A stretch of DNA of 45,937 bases, from positions 1 through 45,937 of the forward strand of contig JAEEYE010000017.1 of the NCBI GenBank assembly GCA_016291665.1. Reading direction: 5' to 3'. Below, piece after piece: positions 44,953 to 45,937 of the stretch; the first letter of the stretch is position 1; the number at the start of each line of letters is the position of its first letter. Below the pieces are notes generated by a model. That model worked only from the letters and a program-made list of their open reading frames with translations, was not told the DNA's origin and did no database searches. The DNA comes from Oxalobacter sp. (GTDB lineage Bacteria > Pseudomonadota > Gammaproteobacteria > Burkholderiales > Burkholderiaceae_D). The translations under genes were made by a program, and so were the position numbers.

Positions 44953-45937
44953 ATGTCCATGTCACACCACGATTTGTCACCCCAGCGCCGAAGGCGGGTT
45001 TTCTTACAGAAGACCATGCGGACATGGCGCCAACTAGTGATGTGGCTTTTAGCGCCGCTCTTAATCGGGATGGCAGGTGTTGGCATGGCAAACATCAGCA
45101 ATGTTTGCTATGAGGCTAACCGCTGGATTGCCGATCATCTGGGGTGGGGCGCCATTGTCTACATGCCGGTGGGATATGCGCTCTTGATGTATGTCAGCCG
45201 CCGTTTTTTCCCTGGGACGCAGGGAAGTGGGATTCCCCAGGCCATTGCCGTGCTGGAAGATCATGATGGTACTAAGAAATCAAACCTGCTGTCTTTGCGG
45301 ATTGTCATAGGTCGTATCCTTTTGCTTGTCGGTGGCTTGTTGATTGGTGCTTCAATTGGTCACGAAGGGCCTATGGTTCAGATTGGTGGTTCCATCATGC
45401 ATATGTTTTTTGGCTATGGCACGCTGAAAAGGGCAGAACACCGCCAGATGCTGGTTTTGGCTGGTGGGGCAGCAGGTGTTGCTGCAACGTTCAATACACC
45501 AATCGGCGGCATTATGTTTGCTATGGAAGAGATGGCAAAGAAGTATGTCTACCGCGGGCATAACCAGACAATCTTCACAGTTTTGATGTCTGGGTTGGTG
45601 TCCTTGGTCATCATGGGTAGCTATACCTATTTTGGTAAATACCATGTAAATCTGGATTTTGTATCCCATATTCCTGCAATCTTGGTTTGTGGTCTTGTCG
45701 GTGGTGTGTTCGGTGGCGTATTCAGTCTCCTTGCCCAAAAGACACCGGATGGGTGGCCAACAAAAATTCGGCGTACATTGGTACATCACCCGATAGCATG
45801 GGCGGCGGTGTGCGGACTTCTGATGGCAATCCTTAGTCTTGCGACGGATGGCCTTATCAATGGGACAGGTTATTGGGCAACGAAGGCAACATTGGAAAGT
45901 GATTCTGCAACACACGTTTGGTTTTATGGGCCTGCTA
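44953..45937 (+). CDS. ClC-family chloride channel/antiporter (partial, runs off the window)
   Basis: The open frame begins at ATG 44953 (or 44959) and runs past the window end, so the C terminus is missing. About 328 residues are visible. After a basic N terminus come many membrane helices. The three ClC signatures are present: GSGIPQ (about residue 97), GHEGPMVQIG with the gating Glu (about residue 138) and an AATFNTPIGGIMFAMEE segment (about residues 180-196). By family it moves chloride, often in exchange for protons. The lack of other motifs leaves open whether it is channel or antiporter. It is 96 bases after the groEL terminator, so probably a separate unit. Confidence 0.88.
   Translation, partial: MSMSHHDLSPQRRRRVFLQKTMRTWRQLVMWLLAPLLIGMAGVGMANISNVCYEANRWIADHLGWGAIVYMPVGYALLMYVSRRFFPGTQGSGIPQAIAVLEDHDGTKKSNLLSLRIVIGRILLLVGGLLIGASIGHEGPMVQIGGSIMHMFFGYGTLKRAEHRQMLVLAGGAAGVAATFNTPIGGIMFAMEEMAKKYVYRGHNQTIFTVLMSGLVSLVIMGSYTYFGKYHVNLDFVSHIPAILVCGLVGGVFGGVFSLLAQKTPDGWPTKIRRTLVHHPIAWAAVCGLLMAILSLATDGLINGTGYWATKATLESDSATHVWFYGPA

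Noticed and set aside
45352-45915. A 187-codon minus-strand frame near the window end.
   Set aside because: The plus strand encodes a clear ClC channel through the same bases.

Overview
The window looks like a stretch of core chromosome from a betaproteobacterium of the order Burkholderiales, with moderate G+C. RecA, RpsA, GroES/GroEL, IHF-beta, PBP1A and the DUF2889 gene next to recA all look betaproteobacterial. The gene order is more shuffled, and the G+C lower, than in Burkholderia or Ralstonia. A gut-type lineage such as Sutterellaceae or Oxalobacter is therefore a reasonable guess, but I cannot settle it by eye. I see no prophage, insertion sequence, CRISPR array, toxin-antitoxin pair, tRNA or rRNA, and coding density is very high. 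The first 103 bases downstream of recX hold nothing I recognise, and no gene-free stretch exceeds 300 bases.

Layout. 0.1-3.8 kb: recA-recX (minus), a DUF2889 gene and xseA (plus). 3.8-8 kb: a shikimate kinase and a 3-dehydroquinate synthase in one reading frame (minus), then PBP1A (plus). 8-11 kb: lptM, lysA, engB and a polyprenol/dolichol-kinase-like membrane protein (plus). 11-15 kb: topB and dprA (minus). 15-17 kb: def-fmt and an AtaL-like gene (plus). 17-20.6 kb: an aldo/keto reductase and the clpS-clpA adaptor/unfoldase operon (minus). 20.7-25.5 kb: rsuA, folD, prlC, holC and a small helical protein (plus). 25.5-31.3 kb: dadA, ychJ, bioA-bioD-bioB and ghrA (plus). 31.3-32 kb: a zapB-like gene, zapA and a 6S RNA gene (minus). 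32.2-37.3 kb: cmk-rpsA-ihfB, lapB and hldA (plus). 37.3-39.6 kb: uvrD (minus). 39.7-42.5 kb: a Fur-type iron-uptake operon feoA-feoB with a FeoB-associated Cys-rich protein (plus). 42.6-45.9 kb: groES-groEL under stacked heat-shock control, then a ClC chloride channel cut by the window edge (plus).

How the genes work together. Most encode DNA repair and recombination (recA, recX, xseA, topB, dprA, uvrD, holC), envelope building (ponA, lptM, lysA, lapB, hldA), protein maturation and quality control (def, fmt, clpSA, prlC, groESL) and cofactor or amino-acid synthesis (aroKB, lysA, folD, bioADB). Tight pairs with ATGA overlaps (engB and its neighbour, def-fmt, clpS-clpA, bioA-bioD) indicate translational coupling.

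No obviously new multi-gene system is present. The features most worth a second look are smaller. They are the fused aroKB frame with an internal ribosome binding site; a nested palindrome plus terminator between dprA and def; terminator-like hairpins lying very close to the starts of topB, prlC and rpsA; an rsuA leader with a strong Shine-Dalgarno separated from the start by a perfect hairpin; a possibly leaderless folD; the shared sigma32/sigma70/CIRCE control region of groE; and the absence of lapA and bioF from their usual clusters.
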